Shown here: positions 1-9,414 of the stretch, piece after piece
How the letters are laid out: each line of letters starts with the position of its first letter
How positions within the stretch are numbered: position 1 is the first letter of the stretch
Assembly: GCA_963793465.1 (NCBI GenBank)
Contig: CAWCAJ010000005.1
Span: 434,001 to 498,000, forward strand
DNA from: CAJQPP01 sp963793465
GTDB lineage: Bacteria; Planctomycetota; Planctomycetia; Pirellulales; Pirellulaceae
Direction: 5' to 3'
Length of the DNA stretch: 64,000 nt
The notes under the pieces: model-generated
Seen by the model: only the letters and a program-made list of their open reading frames with translations
What the model was told of the DNA's origin: nothing
Databases searched by the model: none
Position numbers and translations under genes: made by a program

Positions 1-98
1 TAAACCAGGGGACAATACAGGTCCACCAGCAGTTTCCAGGCTTCCGGTTCATTCAGGCCAGCCCGCTGCAGCAGGGAGATCGATGTTTCTTCACTCAT
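1..98 (-). CDS. RNA polymerase ECF-type sigma factor, N-terminal fragment
   Basis: Only the first 32 codons are inside the window; the gene runs off the left edge. The ATG is at 96-98 on the minus strand. The visible stretch EAWKLLVDLYCPLV, preceded by a short polar start, matches the sigma-70 region 2 opening typical of planctomycete ECF sigma factors (a W..L...Y.PL. pattern). Such proteins direct RNA polymerase to subsets of promoters. In planctomycetes they are often encoded near Ser/Thr kinases or large surface proteins, which fits the divergent adhesin at 280-2138. Without regions 2.4 and 4 the subgroup cannot be assigned. Confidence 0.72.
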   Translation of the reverse strand, partial: MSEETSISLLQRAGLNEPEAWKLLVDLYCPLV

Positions 99-222
99 GG
101 AAAACGCAATCGTCTGTCAAGAAATTTTCAATATGCGATGTCCCCGCCGGCATTATGTGGCCGCTGAAACGAGATTGCAAATTCGTTCACAGGAATTGCT
201 GGGAAATTGTGTGGAAATTTTT

Positions 223-252
223 TTGACAGACCACCACGTTCTGTAGTTATAG
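223..252 (+). promoter_or_regulatory. Candidate sigma-70-like promoter ahead of the adhesin remnant
   Basis: A perfect TTGACA at 223-228 is followed after 18 bp by TTATAG at 247-252. It lies about 30 bp upstream of a GTG codon (280) that opens the adhesin frame. The -10 box is weak and no transcript evidence exists, so this is a candidate only. Confidence 0.25.
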
Positions 253-279
253 GGTGCCTTGGTATCAGTCAATTTCAAG

Positions 280-2138
280 GTGAAACAACGACTGGGCAGG
301 TCCCGGCTTTGAAAAAGAAAACAAGGAAAACAAGGAAATAATGCGGCCGATGAGGGTACTTATGTCGCCAACCTCACCGTGAAAGATGGTGATGGTGGAT
401 CCGATGTTATGACACAAACTATTGAGGTTGTTAATGTAGGTCCGGAGGCAGACGCAGGCGTCGGAAACGATGATGAAAATGATGCAGTCACTGTCGATGT
501 GCTGGACAACGATGATGAAGTCGCCGGCGCAGCTGATCCGTTGACAATCACAGGTGTCAATACAACGGGTATATCGATCTGCTGGGCGGAGGCAGCGATC
601 CGGATAACAGCGATACGTTGAACGTCTCGGGCCTGAACTTGGCCAGTGGCGACGCCAACGATGTGACCATTGGCACGAACGAATTGACCATCGATCCATC
701 GGCCCACAATCACTTGGCGGTGGGTGAATCGGAAGTCATCGCGTCCAGTTTCAACGTGGTTGACGGCAATGGTGGCAGGGTGGCTCAAACGGCCGCGATC
801 ACGATCACAGGTGCCAACGATGGCCCCGTCGTCAACAACCTCAGTATGACTATTGCTGAGGACCAGGTCCTGAGTGATTCTCTGTTGACCGCCGCTACCG
901 ATGTTGATGGCGATGAGTTGACGTTCAGTCTGGATTCCGGAGTCAATCATGGATCACTGATTCTCAACGCTGACGGTACCTTCAATTACACACCTGCCAT
1001 TGGTTACTTTGGCAGCGATGCGTTTTCCTATTCCGTCGACGACGGCAACGGAGGTACCGACTCGGGCACCGTCCAATTGACGATCAACAACCTGGTGGAC
1101 CTGTCGGGCCTGGTCTTCAAAGACCTGAACAACGACGGCTTGTTTGATCCAGACGGGCTGGACGATGACTTGACAACCCACCTGGACAATGAAATCGGAC
1201 TGCCAGGTGTGCGAATGCAGCTTTGGACCGACGATCTTTCTTTCATGATCGACGAAGTGTTCACCGATGCAGATGGTCAGTACGGTTTCGACGCCAATTT
1301 GGAAAACGGCAGTTACCGCATCCTTCAGCAATATGACGACGCCGCAACTCCGGATGACGTGGAAGACGAGTTCTTGCTGTTCGGTCTGGTAGATGGCGAC
1401 GAGTCGGCGGGGTCGTTAGGTGGTATCGTGAATAACACCCTGGACAGCAACGTCATCGCCACCATTCAGGTGGGTGACCCCGGCACTTCCGCCGATGGTC
1501 TGGGATATGATTTTGCCGAGATTCCGGCCTCCAGCCTGCAGGGCCTGGTTTGGGAGGTTTTCAAAAGCGACGCCGATGCCGCGTTGACAGAAATGGCAAT
1601 CCATGATGTATCCATCACCCTGACGGGGACGGATGATCGCGGTAACTCCGTCAACGAGTCTCAATTGACCAACGAGGACGGCATCTACGAATTTGTCGCT
1701 TTGCGACCCGGTAACTACTCGATCCAACAATCCCAACCCTCCAGTTTCGTGGTCGACGGTCAAACCGTAAATCTGATTGACGGCCAGGATGTGGTGGGGG
1801 AAGTGGAAGGAGCCATCACCGGTGACAACGACGGCGGTGATCCACCCTTGGCATTGGTCAATAATCGATTCAACAACGTGCTCATGTCGAAAACCGTGGT
1901 GTCATCGGGCGGTCTGGGGTCGATGACAATCAACATCGGCAACTATGGGGAAGCCTTTGGGGTGGCCAATCACAGTGACGTCTTGGTGATGGACCTGTTG
2001 ATGGCGGTCAACGACCAATCCCACAACGGCTTGTTGTTTGATACCAAAGGGGACGGATGCCTGGATTGGGGCGAACGACAACTTCGCTTTGATGCCTGGA
2101 TCGTCTTCCGCTGGATCAACTGGCAAGGTTACTGTTAA
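280..2138 (+). pseudogene. Broken surface adhesin with cadherin-like and SdrD B-like repeats
   Basis: The conceptual product is an exported, cell-surface repeat protein. Readable parts in order are: a lysine-rich start (GTG at 280, stop at 310; a second frame reads LKKKTRKTRK), a PKD-like strand (DEGTYVANLTVKDGDGG) from about 349, a bacterial cadherin-like repeat (about 840-1090, ending GYFGSDAFSYSVDDGNGG), and two SdrD B-like domains (from LSGLVFKDLNNDGLFDPDG at about 1100, and from LQGLVWEVFKSD at about 1535). The frame changes at about 310-340, at about 563-570 and again at about 2070, where ANDNFALMPGSSSAGSTGKV continues in another frame. Family members are usually thousands of residues long, so the jump from a start-like lysine-rich segment straight into internal repeats suggests an internal deletion or an assembly collapse. 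Its original C-terminus is unclear. Confidence 0.6.
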
Positions 2139-2171
2139 CCCGCCCGGACCGCTATCGATTCCGTTATGGCA

Positions 2172-3350
2172 TTACAGCTTGGCGAATGCATCCAGCGCCT
2201 GCTGGATGTGGTCGTCGGTCAGAGCGGCGCTGACCTGCACACGCAGTCGAGCTTCGCCACGCGGTACCACCGGAAAACCAAAGCCAATCACCATCACACC
2301 CATTTCAAACAACCGCGCCGACTTCTTGATCGCTTCGGCTTCGTCCCCGATCATGATCGGGATGATGGCCGTCGGTGAAGGTGTGCAATCGAAACCCCGT
2401 TCGGCCAGACCCTCCCGGATCTTTTTCACATTGCCGTGCAAGCGGGCCACGATGCCTGGGTCGTTGTCCAGAATCTCAATGGCTTTGCCCGCACTGTAGG
2501 CCACCGTGGCCGGCAAGGCGTTGGAAAACAGGCTGGGTCGGGCTTTCTGCTCCAACAATGAAATCGCGTCCCGGGAGGCCGCCACATAACCACCGGCCGC
2601 GCCTCCCAAAGCCTTGCCCAACGTGCCTGTGAACACGTCCACGCGACTGCCGTCCACACCAAAGTGTTCATGCGTGCCCCGACCGGTAGTGCCCAGCACG
2701 CCCACACCATGCGAGTCATCGACTACCAGCATGGCGTTGTACTGTTGACAGAGGTCCGCCAGCTCGGGCAGTTTGGCCACATCCCCTTCCATGCTGAAGA
2801 CCCCGTCAGTGACCACCCAGCGGACGGGGTGGGATTGGCTTTCCTGCAACAGTGTTTCCAGTTGTTGCATGTCGCTGTGGCGGTAGACTTTCTTGGTCAC
2901 CTGTTTGCTCATCAAACGCATGCCGTCAATGATACTGGCGTGGTTCAATTCGTCGGACAGGATCGCATCTTCGGGAGCCACCAATGTGGGAAACACGGCC
3001 TCGTTGGCATTCCAGCAACTGACGTAGCTCAAGGCCGCCTGACTGCCCAGGAAATTGGCGATTTTGGCTTCCAGATCGCGATGACACTTCAGCGTGCCGC
3101 AAATGAAGCGGACCGATGCCGTGCCCGCTCCATATTCCTTTAGCCCCTGGATGCCGGCTTCAATCACCTGCGGATGATCGGCCAGACCCAGGTAATTGTT
3201 GCTGCACAATACCAGCACTTCCCCCTTGCCTTCGATCTCCACGACCGGACGCATGGCGGATGTGATGTTGTAAAAGGGCTTTTTTTGGCCCGATTCGGTT
3301 AGCGATCGAACAACCTCGGCGGACCGTTCGTCAAAAGCAGTATTTGGCAT
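2172..3350 (-). CDS. kbl: Glycine C-acetyltransferase (2-amino-3-ketobutyrate CoA ligase)
   Basis: This is a cytoplasmic PLP enzyme of the alpha-oxoamine synthase family. It cleaves 2-amino-3-ketobutyrate with CoA to glycine and acetyl-CoA, the second step of threonine degradation. The 392-residue length is normal for Kbl. Visible family marks are SNNYLGLADHP (about 50), the DDSHGVG aspartate motif (about 211) and the PLP lysine at about 246 in FTGTLGKALGG. The ATG at 3348-3350 has a GAGGG Shine-Dalgarno element about 9 bases upstream. It lies 173 bp downstream of tdh on the same strand and is probably co-transcribed. Related AONS enzymes such as BioF are less likely given the tdh neighbour. 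Confidence 0.95.
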   Translation of the reverse strand: MPNTAFDERSAEVVRSLTESGQKKPFYNITSAMRPVVEIEGKGEVLVLCSNNYLGLADHPQVIEAGIQGLKEYGAGTASVRFICGTLKCHRDLEAKIANFLGSQAALSYVSCWNANEAVFPTLVAPEDAILSDELNHASIIDGMRLMSKQVTKKVYRHSDMQQLETLLQESQSHPVRWVVTDGVFSMEGDVAKLPELADLCQQYNAMLVVDDSHGVGVLGTTGRGTHEHFGVDGSRVDVFTGTLGKALGGAAGGYVAASRDAISLLEQKARPSLFSNALPATVAYSAGKAIEILDNDPGIVARLHGNVKKIREGLAERGFDCTPSPTAIIPIMIGDEAEAIKKSARLFEMGVMVIGFGFPVVPRGEARLRVQVSAALTDDHIQQALDAFAKL

Positions 3351-3452
3351 GTCTTAATGTCCCTCGGATTGAAAAGGATCCTGATCCTCAAATGACTCTG
3401 CAAAGTCGCAGTGCCTGGTTTCCCAATCGGGAATTCCCATTCAGGCGAAGCA

Positions 3453-3473
3453 GCAAGCGGTCGGTCCGCTTGC
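3453..3473 (-). repeat. Perfect 8-bp hairpin between tdh and kbl
   Basis: GCAAGCGG (3453-3460) and CCGCTTGC (3466-3473) form a perfect stem with a 5-nt loop. No T-tract follows on the minus strand, so it is not a canonical terminator. It could stabilise or mark a processing point in a tdh-kbl transcript. Confidence 0.5.
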
Positions 3474-3523
3474 CGGGCTGCCTGAAAAAATGATGCTGCC
3501 GGCAGGGGTTTGGGCGGTTTCCG

Positions 3524-4558
3524 TTACTCGCCAATTTTCAGCACCACTTTGATGGCCTCGCCGGACTGCATCATCTCGATGCCCTTTTCAAATTGATCCA
3601 TCTCCAGCACGTGGGTGATGATGGGATTCAATTGCAAGCGACCACTCAGGACCAGGGCTTCCATCTGGTACCAGGTTTCGAAAATGCGGCGACCGTTGAT
3701 TCCATGCACGGTAGCGCCCTTGAAAATGATCTCGTTGGAAAGGTCGATCTCGATCGGCTTGCCGGGGATACCCAACAGGGCGGCGGTGCCGCCGCCGGCC
3801 ATGGCGGTGAAGCCCTGTCGAATGGCGTGCGCATTGCCGCTCATTTCCAGCAGCACGTCGGCGCCCAGGCCGCCGGTTTGCGAGCGGACCTGTTCGATCC
3901 AATCGGAGTTGGCTGGAAAGGCATCATCAGCACCGATTTCCCGGGCAACCTGCAGGCGATGTTCATCCACGTCGGTCACAAAAATCTTGCTGGCCCCCGC
4001 GGCCTTGGCCACGGTCACAGCCATCAGTCCAATGATGCCCACGCCCGTGATCAACACATTCTGTCCGCTGACACCGGCGGTCATCACCGTGTGCACCGCG
4101 TTGCCCAGGGGATCAAAGACGGCGGCGACCTTGTCGGGGATATCCGGGTGGACCGGCCATACATTTTTTTCCGGGAACGACATGTAGCGAGCAAAGCAGC
4201 CATCGCGATCGATACCAATAATCTGGCACTCTGCGCAGATGTGGGCGTTGCCTGTGCGGCAGGGGCGACAGTTGCCACAAAAGATATGGCCTTCGCCACT
4301 GACCCGATCGCCGATCTGGAATTTTTCACACTCTTCCCCAACCGCCACGATCAGTCCTACGAACTCATGCCCCGTGGTGATTCCCAGCGGGATCCGGTTT
4401 TGACTCCAGGGGTCCCATTCGTAGATATGCCGATCCGTGCCACAAATCCCGGCATGCGTGATCTCGATCAGGACATCATTGGGGCCATAGCCGGGTACGG
4501 CTACATCTTCCTGCATCCAGAGACCTGGTTCGCTACGCAGTTTCTTGATGGTACGCAT
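3524..4558 (-). CDS. tdh: L-threonine 3-dehydrogenase
   Basis: A zinc-dependent medium-chain dehydrogenase that oxidises threonine with NAD to 2-amino-3-ketobutyrate, the substrate of the adjacent Kbl. The catalytic zinc site shows as AGICGTDRHIYEWD (Cys about 39). The structural zinc loop is CGNCRPCRTGNAHIC, the NAD fold is GVGIIG, and FDPLGNAVHT is a Tdh hallmark. The frame is open upstream to 4624, but I start at the ATG at 4556-4558 because MRTIKKL aligns with the start of known Tdh proteins; this gives 344 residues. The order tdh then kbl is opposite to the kbl-tdh order of E. coli. Confidence 0.93.
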   Translation of the reverse strand: MRTIKKLRSEPGLWMQEDVAVPGYGPNDVLIEITHAGICGTDRHIYEWDPWSQNRIPLGITTGHEFVGLIVAVGEECEKFQIGDRVSGEGHIFCGNCRPCRTGNAHICAECQIIGIDRDGCFARYMSFPEKNVWPVHPDIPDKVAAVFDPLGNAVHTVMTAGVSGQNVLITGVGIIGLMAVTVAKAAGASKIFVTDVDEHRLQVAREIGADDAFPANSDWIEQVRSQTGGLGADVLLEMSGNAHAIRQGFTAMAGGGTAALLGIPGKPIEIDLSNEIIFKGATVHGINGRRIFETWYQMEALVLSGRLQLNPIITHVLEMDQFEKGIEMMQSGEAIKVVLKIGE

Positions 4559-4730
4559 GTTCGGCGCAAAGACAGATCCCATAAGCCAGGTCTTTTCAAA
4601 GGACGGAAACAGGGGCAGCAACAAAGGTAGAAAAGGGACACTGCCTTCCCGTGGAAAGCACCGTCACAAGCACCCTATCGTAAGGCGAAAGCGGGATCGT
4701 TTCAATCTGCCGATGGAAGCCGTTCGGGCA

Positions 4731-6038
4731 TTATTCGTTGACGTGTGTTTCCAGAAAACGTGCCAGAAAATGAAAGTCGCTGCCAGGTTCGATGAACCGC
4801 ACGCGGGTGGCCAGGGTCTGGGGGTCGACCAGGTTGTCAAAAGGTTCGTAGTGCAATTCCAGCTGACCGGAGACGGACACCATGACCCCGTTCAGCTGTT
4901 TTTCCACCAAAGCCCGATAGGCGCCGACTCCCAGTTGACTGCCCAGCATGACGTCAAAGGCGTGGGGTCGCGCGCAGCGGGTTTCGTAACCCAATTGCAG
5001 CCCTTTTACTCTGCGTGTCTTGCCCGTTTGCTGTTTGTATTCGGCCTCGATGGCCCGTGTGAAAATCACACACAGGTTCACGTCCGAGATGGAAATGTGG
5101 CCATGATCGTCGCGACCGATGTTCCGGATCAAGTCGAAGGGCAACAGTTCTGCCAGGCCCTCGGCCAAAACGATGACACCGAATTCTTTTCCTTCGGCTT
5201 CCCGAGCCAGCATGCTTTTGACGATCCGTTTGACCACCCGATCAATGTTCATGACATCCCGAGAAATGGCATGGCCTGCTTCATCCACATGGGCTTCATG
5301 AGTCAGGTAATCACCCATGATATCCTCGACACTGATGACCAGGCTGGCTTCGCCGGCAATGGCGGCGCCGTAGGCCAGCCATCCGGCACTGCGTCCCATG
5401 GTCTCGACCACAAAGTAGGCGTTACAGGCTTCGGCATCGTGGATCAGGTTGCGAATCTCGGACGCCAGAAACTCGACAGCCGTGAAATAGCCGAATGTAA
5501 AGTCAATTCCGTGGTAGTCATTGTCAATCGTCTTTGGCAGGTGCACGATCGGGATGCGTTTGTCGCCCGGGGGCAGGGTTTCCTGGTACAAGCGAAATTT
5601 GTTGGCGGTTTTCAAGGTGTCATCGCCACCGATCGAGATCAATGCGTCGACGCCGATTGAACGCAGGGCCTGCCAGGTCTTTTGCAGGGGCAGGGTTTTT
5701 TCGGGGTCCTGCAGATCGGCAGGGGATTGCACCTGTTTCCCGGGATTGGCCCGCGCGGTCCCGATCAGGATGCCCTGCTTGTTGCGGGAACGAGACAGGA
5801 ATTTGTGGGAGATATTCAGGTAATGTTCCCCCTCGCGGAACCCGCACTCGGGGCAATAATCGATCAGGTGCGTGTACCCATTCCTGATACCCACCACCTC
5901 CACCCCGGCTTTCAAGAACGATGCGGCGGCAGCCGAAATCACGGCATTGGCGCCGGGGGCTGGGCCTCCGGCAAACAGGATCGCGACTTTCTGAAAATTA
6001 TGGGGTTGGCGTGGCGGAGGATTCAGCGTGTTGGACAT
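4731..6038 (-). CDS. 6-phosphofructokinase, pyrophosphate-dependent type
   Basis: This phosphofructokinase-family enzyme interconverts fructose 6-phosphate and fructose 1,6-bisphosphate. The nucleotide loop reads GGDDTLKTA with Asp after GGD, and the catalytic loop is PKTIDNDYHG with Lys rather than Gly. Both substitutions are the established signature of PPi-using enzymes, which makes the step reversible. MGRSAGW (substrate binding) and GYETRCARPHAFD near the C-terminus support the family. I start at the ATG at 6036-6038, preceded by AGGA at a good distance, giving 435 residues; the frame extends to 6110. It is a separate unit on the same strand as tdh-kbl. ATP dependence is unlikely. Confidence 0.9.
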   Translation of the reverse strand: MSNTLNPPPRQPHNFQKVAILFAGGPAPGANAVISAAAASFLKAGVEVVGIRNGYTHLIDYCPECGFREGEHYLNISHKFLSRSRNKQGILIGTARANPGKQVQSPADLQDPEKTLPLQKTWQALRSIGVDALISIGGDDTLKTANKFRLYQETLPPGDKRIPIVHLPKTIDNDYHGIDFTFGYFTAVEFLASEIRNLIHDAEACNAYFVVETMGRSAGWLAYGAAIAGEASLVISVEDIMGDYLTHEAHVDEAGHAISRDVMNIDRVVKRIVKSMLAREAEGKEFGVIVLAEGLAELLPFDLIRNIGRDDHGHISISDVNLCVIFTRAIEAEYKQQTGKTRRVKGLQLGYETRCARPHAFDVMLGSQLGVGAYRALVEKQLNGVMVSVSGQLELHYEPFDNLVDPQTLATRVRFIEPGSDFHFLARFLETHVNE

Positions 6039-6268
6039 TTCAAATCCTGGAAAGAGATCCTGCAAAAGGACGGGTGCGGGAATTCTAGAAACCGGCATCG
6101 CGATCGCCAACAGCGGTTGGGTCGTTGTAGAGCTCGCCGTTTACCACGCTCCGCCTTAGGGCGTGGCAGGTTGCACAAGCGGCCCGTTGAGCGTCAGATT
6201 CCGGCAGCAAGCTGCCTGAAAAATTCGGGCACAGGCTTCGAATCTGGGGTTCCCTGCCGGATGAAGCC

Positions 6269-6302
6269 AAAAAAAAGGCTCGCTGTCAAAGGCAGCGAGC
6301 CC
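6269..6302 (-). terminator. Rho-independent terminator of the redoxin gene
   Basis: On the minus strand a perfect 9-bp stem (GGCTCGCTG at 6277-6285 with CAGCGAGCC at 6293-6301) is followed by eight T residues (6269-6276). It sits 55 bp past the stop of the redoxin gene. Confidence 0.88.
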
Positions 6303-6356
6303 GATTTCCGGCAGGATCTGGTAACAGCTGTGGGTGAATCAAAAATCACCCGGGAT

Positions 6357-7700
6357 TCAGCGGTTGTCTGAATCCAGGCCATCCTGCTCTTCCGAGTCCC
6401 CATCCTTGTCGTCAGATGCTTCCGAGTCTTCGTCCTCTTCCTCTTCGTGGCTGATCACGACTTCGTGGCCGATTTCAGCCAGCAACTCGGTGATCATCTC
6501 GTCCATGCCATTGGGGCCGTGATCGGTCCAGCGAATCACGCCCTCGGCATCGATCAGGAAGACCGTGGGCCAACCCTGGATACCCCATAAATCGGAAATG
6601 GTTCCGTCTTTTCCCTCGGCATTGCGGAAGCTCCGCCAGGTGAGGTTCTTTTCCTTGATAATCGTTTTCAATTCGTCAATGTCGTCATCGCTGTTGACGC
6701 CGATCAAGGCGAAGGGTTTGCCGGCGAGTTGTTTTACGAGCGACCGCTCGTGGGGGTACATGGCCCGGCAGGGGCCTCACCAATCACCCCAGAAATCCAG
6801 CATCACCACTTTGCCGCGATAGTCGCTGAGCTTGAAGTTTTCCCCGTCGATATCGGGACCTTCGATATCGGGAGCCACCTTGCCAATTTTCACGCTGTTG
6901 CGGATTTCGATGGCCTTGATTTTGCGGGCGATCATTTCGCGGATCGTGCCGTTTTCCAGTTCCACGTCGCCATATTCTTCATCCAGTTTCTTCATGCGTT
7001 CCAGCATGGCGTCTTCGTCCAACTCGGACACCGACTCCAGGTAGCTGGCAGCTTCGGGAAACATCTTGGCGACCTGTTCATTGCCGGCCAGGGCCGGCGC
7101 CATCTGAATTGCCTGAGACAGGTAGTCGATCAATCCCAGCGACGCTTCGGCCTGGATTTTTCGGTCCTGGCTTTTGGCGATCACGGCTTCAAACAGCTCC
7201 TGAATGGTCTGGGTCGGCATCCGCACCTGGCTGAGGATGGCGGGTGTTTGAGGGTTGTCCACATGGTATTGCAATAGCAACTGACCAGCGGCTTTATGGA
7301 GTTCCGCATCATTGGATCGGGTAAAAACCCAACCAATGGCTTCCAGCGACGTTTCCAGGTCCTCCATGCCACAGGCGGCCACTTCCATCACCTTCCGGGC
7401 AATGACCGTGGATTCCTGTTTCATTTGTTCCTGCAATTCCGTCATGGCTTGCATGATCTGTTCCTGATCCGCGTCCGCCATTTCCTTTTGCAGAGCCATC
7501 GCCTTCTTTGAGAGTTGGCTGTTCAGTTCGGCGAATTGTTTTTGGTATTCGGCCAATTTCTCGGCAGGCGTTTGTACCTCCTGAGCCGATTCACTCAGTT
7601 CCTGAGCGTCTTTGTTCGTTTGAGACGTTTCTTCCTGGGCGGACAAAGCCGGAACTCCGGCAAATGCTGCGACCATCAGAAACCACATAAACTTTCGCAC
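6357..7700 (-). CDS. Secreted redoxin/TlpA-family protein, candidate selenoprotein (UxxC)
   Basis: A 447-codon frame is interrupted once, by an in-frame TGA at 6777-6779 (codon 308). The TGA stands exactly where the first cysteine of the thioredoxin motif belongs: DFWGDW-[TGA]-GPCRAMYPHE. The same frame continues with an intact redoxin C-terminus (KPFALIGVNSDDD, then WGIQGWPTVFLIDAEGVIRW). This is the pattern of a selenocysteine codon, supported by the hairpin at 6736-6751. The start is GTG at 7698-7700 with GGAG 8 bases upstream. Residues 1-21 are a signal peptide (cut near LSA-QEE), so the protein acts outside the cytoplasm. A helical, Gln/Glu-rich region with coiled-coil potential lies at about 45-100, and the tail is strongly acidic (EEEEDEDSEASDD). 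The likely role is thiol-disulfide or peroxide chemistry; the substrate is unknown. The alternative is a TGC-to-TGA error or mutation giving a truncated pseudogene. Confidence 0.8.
6736..6751 (-). promoter_or_regulatory. Bacterial SECIS-like hairpin downstream of the in-frame TGA
   Basis: On the mRNA strand ACGAGC (6751-6746) pairs perfectly with GCTCGT (6741-6736), enclosing the tetraloop GGTC. The loop begins 31 nt after the TGA. Bacterial SECIS elements are small stem-loops 16-37 nt past the UGA with an apical GU. This element fits both criteria while also being translated. Confidence 0.6.
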
Positions 7701-8036
7701 AGATAGTTCTCCGCTAGACAGAGGGGGGCGTGCTCAACGGCATGATCGCCGATGATCCAGGACTCAACGATGAACGACCAGCGTCGTCAGGTCAAGCGGG
7801 TAAAAGGCAGATGCGGCAACTCGGCGGGAAAGCGTGTGCCCGACATCGCAATCAGGCAGGTTTCCGGCGTTGGGAAGCACCGGCTGCCGGCGTCGGGCAG
7901 ACAAGCCCACGGACAGGATTCAGCCCACCGCGATACGAAACGGTTGCCAACCGACTCATTCGGGACCTGCCAGGCTGACAGACGCTTTTGATTGCTTGAT
8001 TCGGCGGGTCCCCCGCTCACCCGGCGGCGGTGTTTG
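7701..8036. other. Intergenic gap without a supported gene
   Basis: These 336 bp separate the end of accC from the redoxin start, both on the minus strand. I see the redoxin ribosome binding site (GGAG just upstream of 7700) but no other conserved frame, hairpin-plus-T-tract or RNA gene. Confidence 0.5.
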
Positions 8037-9377
8037 TTACAGAGGAGTCCGTTCGACCCATTTTGTGTCCACTTTGCCTTCCACGAAATCATTGTGTTGC
8101 AACACTTTGATCTGAAAATCGGCGGTGGTGGGAATGCCCTTGATGCGTAATTCGGAAAGGCAGCGGATCATGCAGGCGATAGCCTGTTTCCGGGTGGGTT
8201 GGTGCACGATCATTTTGCCGATCATGGAATCGTAATAGGGGGGCACGGTGTACCCTGCATGTACGTGCGTATCAAAGCGAACTCCCTTGCCACCCGGGAT
8301 GCAGATTTCCTCAATCCTGCCAGGCATGGGCATGAAGTTGCGGGTCGAGTCCTCGGCATTGATGCGGCATTCGATGGCCACACCATTGCAGGGAATTTCC
8401 TTTTGTTTGAAGGCCAGTTTTTCGCCGGAGGCAACTCGTAATTGTTGTTCAATCAGGTCGATCCCCGTAACCATTTCGGACACCGGGTGTTCCACCTGGA
8501 TACGAGCGTTAACTTCGATAAAGTAGAAATTGTTGTCCTTGTCGACAATGAACTCCACGGTGCCCGCATTGTGGTACTTGGCGCTTTCCGCCAAGCGGAC
8601 GGCCGCATCGCAGATGGCCTTCCGCACGTTTTTGGGGAGCGTCGGACCGGGACTTTCTTCAATCAGTTTCTGGTGCCGACGCTGGGTGGAGCAGTCCCGT
8701 TCCCAGAGGTGCAGCGTGTTGCCGTGCTGGTCGGCCAGAATCTGGACTTCCACGTGGCGGGGTAATTCGACGTATTTTTCAATATAGACGTCGGGATTCC
8801 CAAACGCTGCGGCGGCTTCGGTAGTGGCCTGTTGAAAGGCAGATTTCAGCGCGAGATCGTTAGCGGCCACCCGCATGCCCTTGCCGCCGCCACCCGCGGT
8901 GGCTTTGATCAGCACGGGGTAGCCGATTTCCCGGGCCACTTTGACCGCCTGTTCTTCGTTTTCAATCAGTCCTTCGCTGCCGGGCACGACGGGCACCTTG
9001 GCCGCCCGGGCCATGGCGCGGGCCGTGTTCTTGTCCCCCAGTTTCTGCATGGCGTCAGGGGAAGGTCCGATAAAGTCAATGTTGCAGTCACGGCAAACCT
9101 CATTGAAGTGTGCGTTTTCAGCCAGGAACCCGTAACCGGGATGCACGGCTTCCACATTTCCAATTTCGGCCGCACTGATGATCTGGTCGATCTTCAGATA
9201 GCTGTCGGCTGACTTGGGACCTCCAATGCAGAAACGCTCGTCGGCCAGTTCCAGGTATCTCGCGCCCCGATCCGCTTCGCTGAACACCGCGACGGTTTCG
9301 ATGCCCAGATCCTTGCAGGTACGAATGATTCGCAACGCAATCTCACCGCGGTTGGCGATCAGGATTCGGTTGTACAT
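8037..9377 (-). CDS. accC: Acetyl-CoA carboxylase, biotin carboxylase subunit
   Basis: An ATP-grasp enzyme that carboxylates biotin on AccB using bicarbonate and ATP, the first half of malonyl-CoA formation for fatty acid synthesis. The 446-residue length is typical. Visible motifs are the N-terminal ILIANRGEIALRIIRT, the ATP loop KATAGGGGKGMRVA, HVEVQILAD, and the catalytic segment EVNARIQVEHPVSEM. The ATG is at 9375-9377. It follows accB by 87 bp on the same strand, separated by a long inverted repeat (9415-9460). The paralogous pyruvate or propionyl-CoA carboxylase subunits are excluded by length and by the adjacent accB. Confidence 0.96.
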   Translation of the reverse strand: MYNRILIANRGEIALRIIRTCKDLGIETVAVFSEADRGARYLELADERFCIGGPKSADSYLKIDQIISAAEIGNVEAVHPGYGFLAENAHFNEVCRDCNIDFIGPSPDAMQKLGDKNTARAMARAAKVPVVPGSEGLIENEEQAVKVAREIGYPVLIKATAGGGGKGMRVAANDLALKSAFQQATTEAAAAFGNPDVYIEKYVELPRHVEVQILADQHGNTLHLWERDCSTQRRHQKLIEESPGPTLPKNVRKAICDAAVRLAESAKYHNAGTVEFIVDKDNNFYFIEVNARIQVEHPVSEMVTGIDLIEQQLRVASGEKLAFKQKEIPCNGVAIECRINAEDSTRNFMPMPGRIEEICIPGGKGVRFDTHVHAGYTVPPYYDSMIGKMIVHQPTRKQAIACMIRCLSELRIKGIPTTADFQIKVLQHNDFVEGKVDTKWVERTPL

Positions 9378-9414
9378 GGAAGACAGAACTCGCTTTCCGA
9401 TGGGTCGCTGCGGC

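Noticed and set aside
3593..5660. Two long open frames on the plus strand opposite tdh and the phosphofructokinase
   Set aside because: They mirror the codon bias of the minus-strand genes, have no recognisable domains and no ribosome binding sites.
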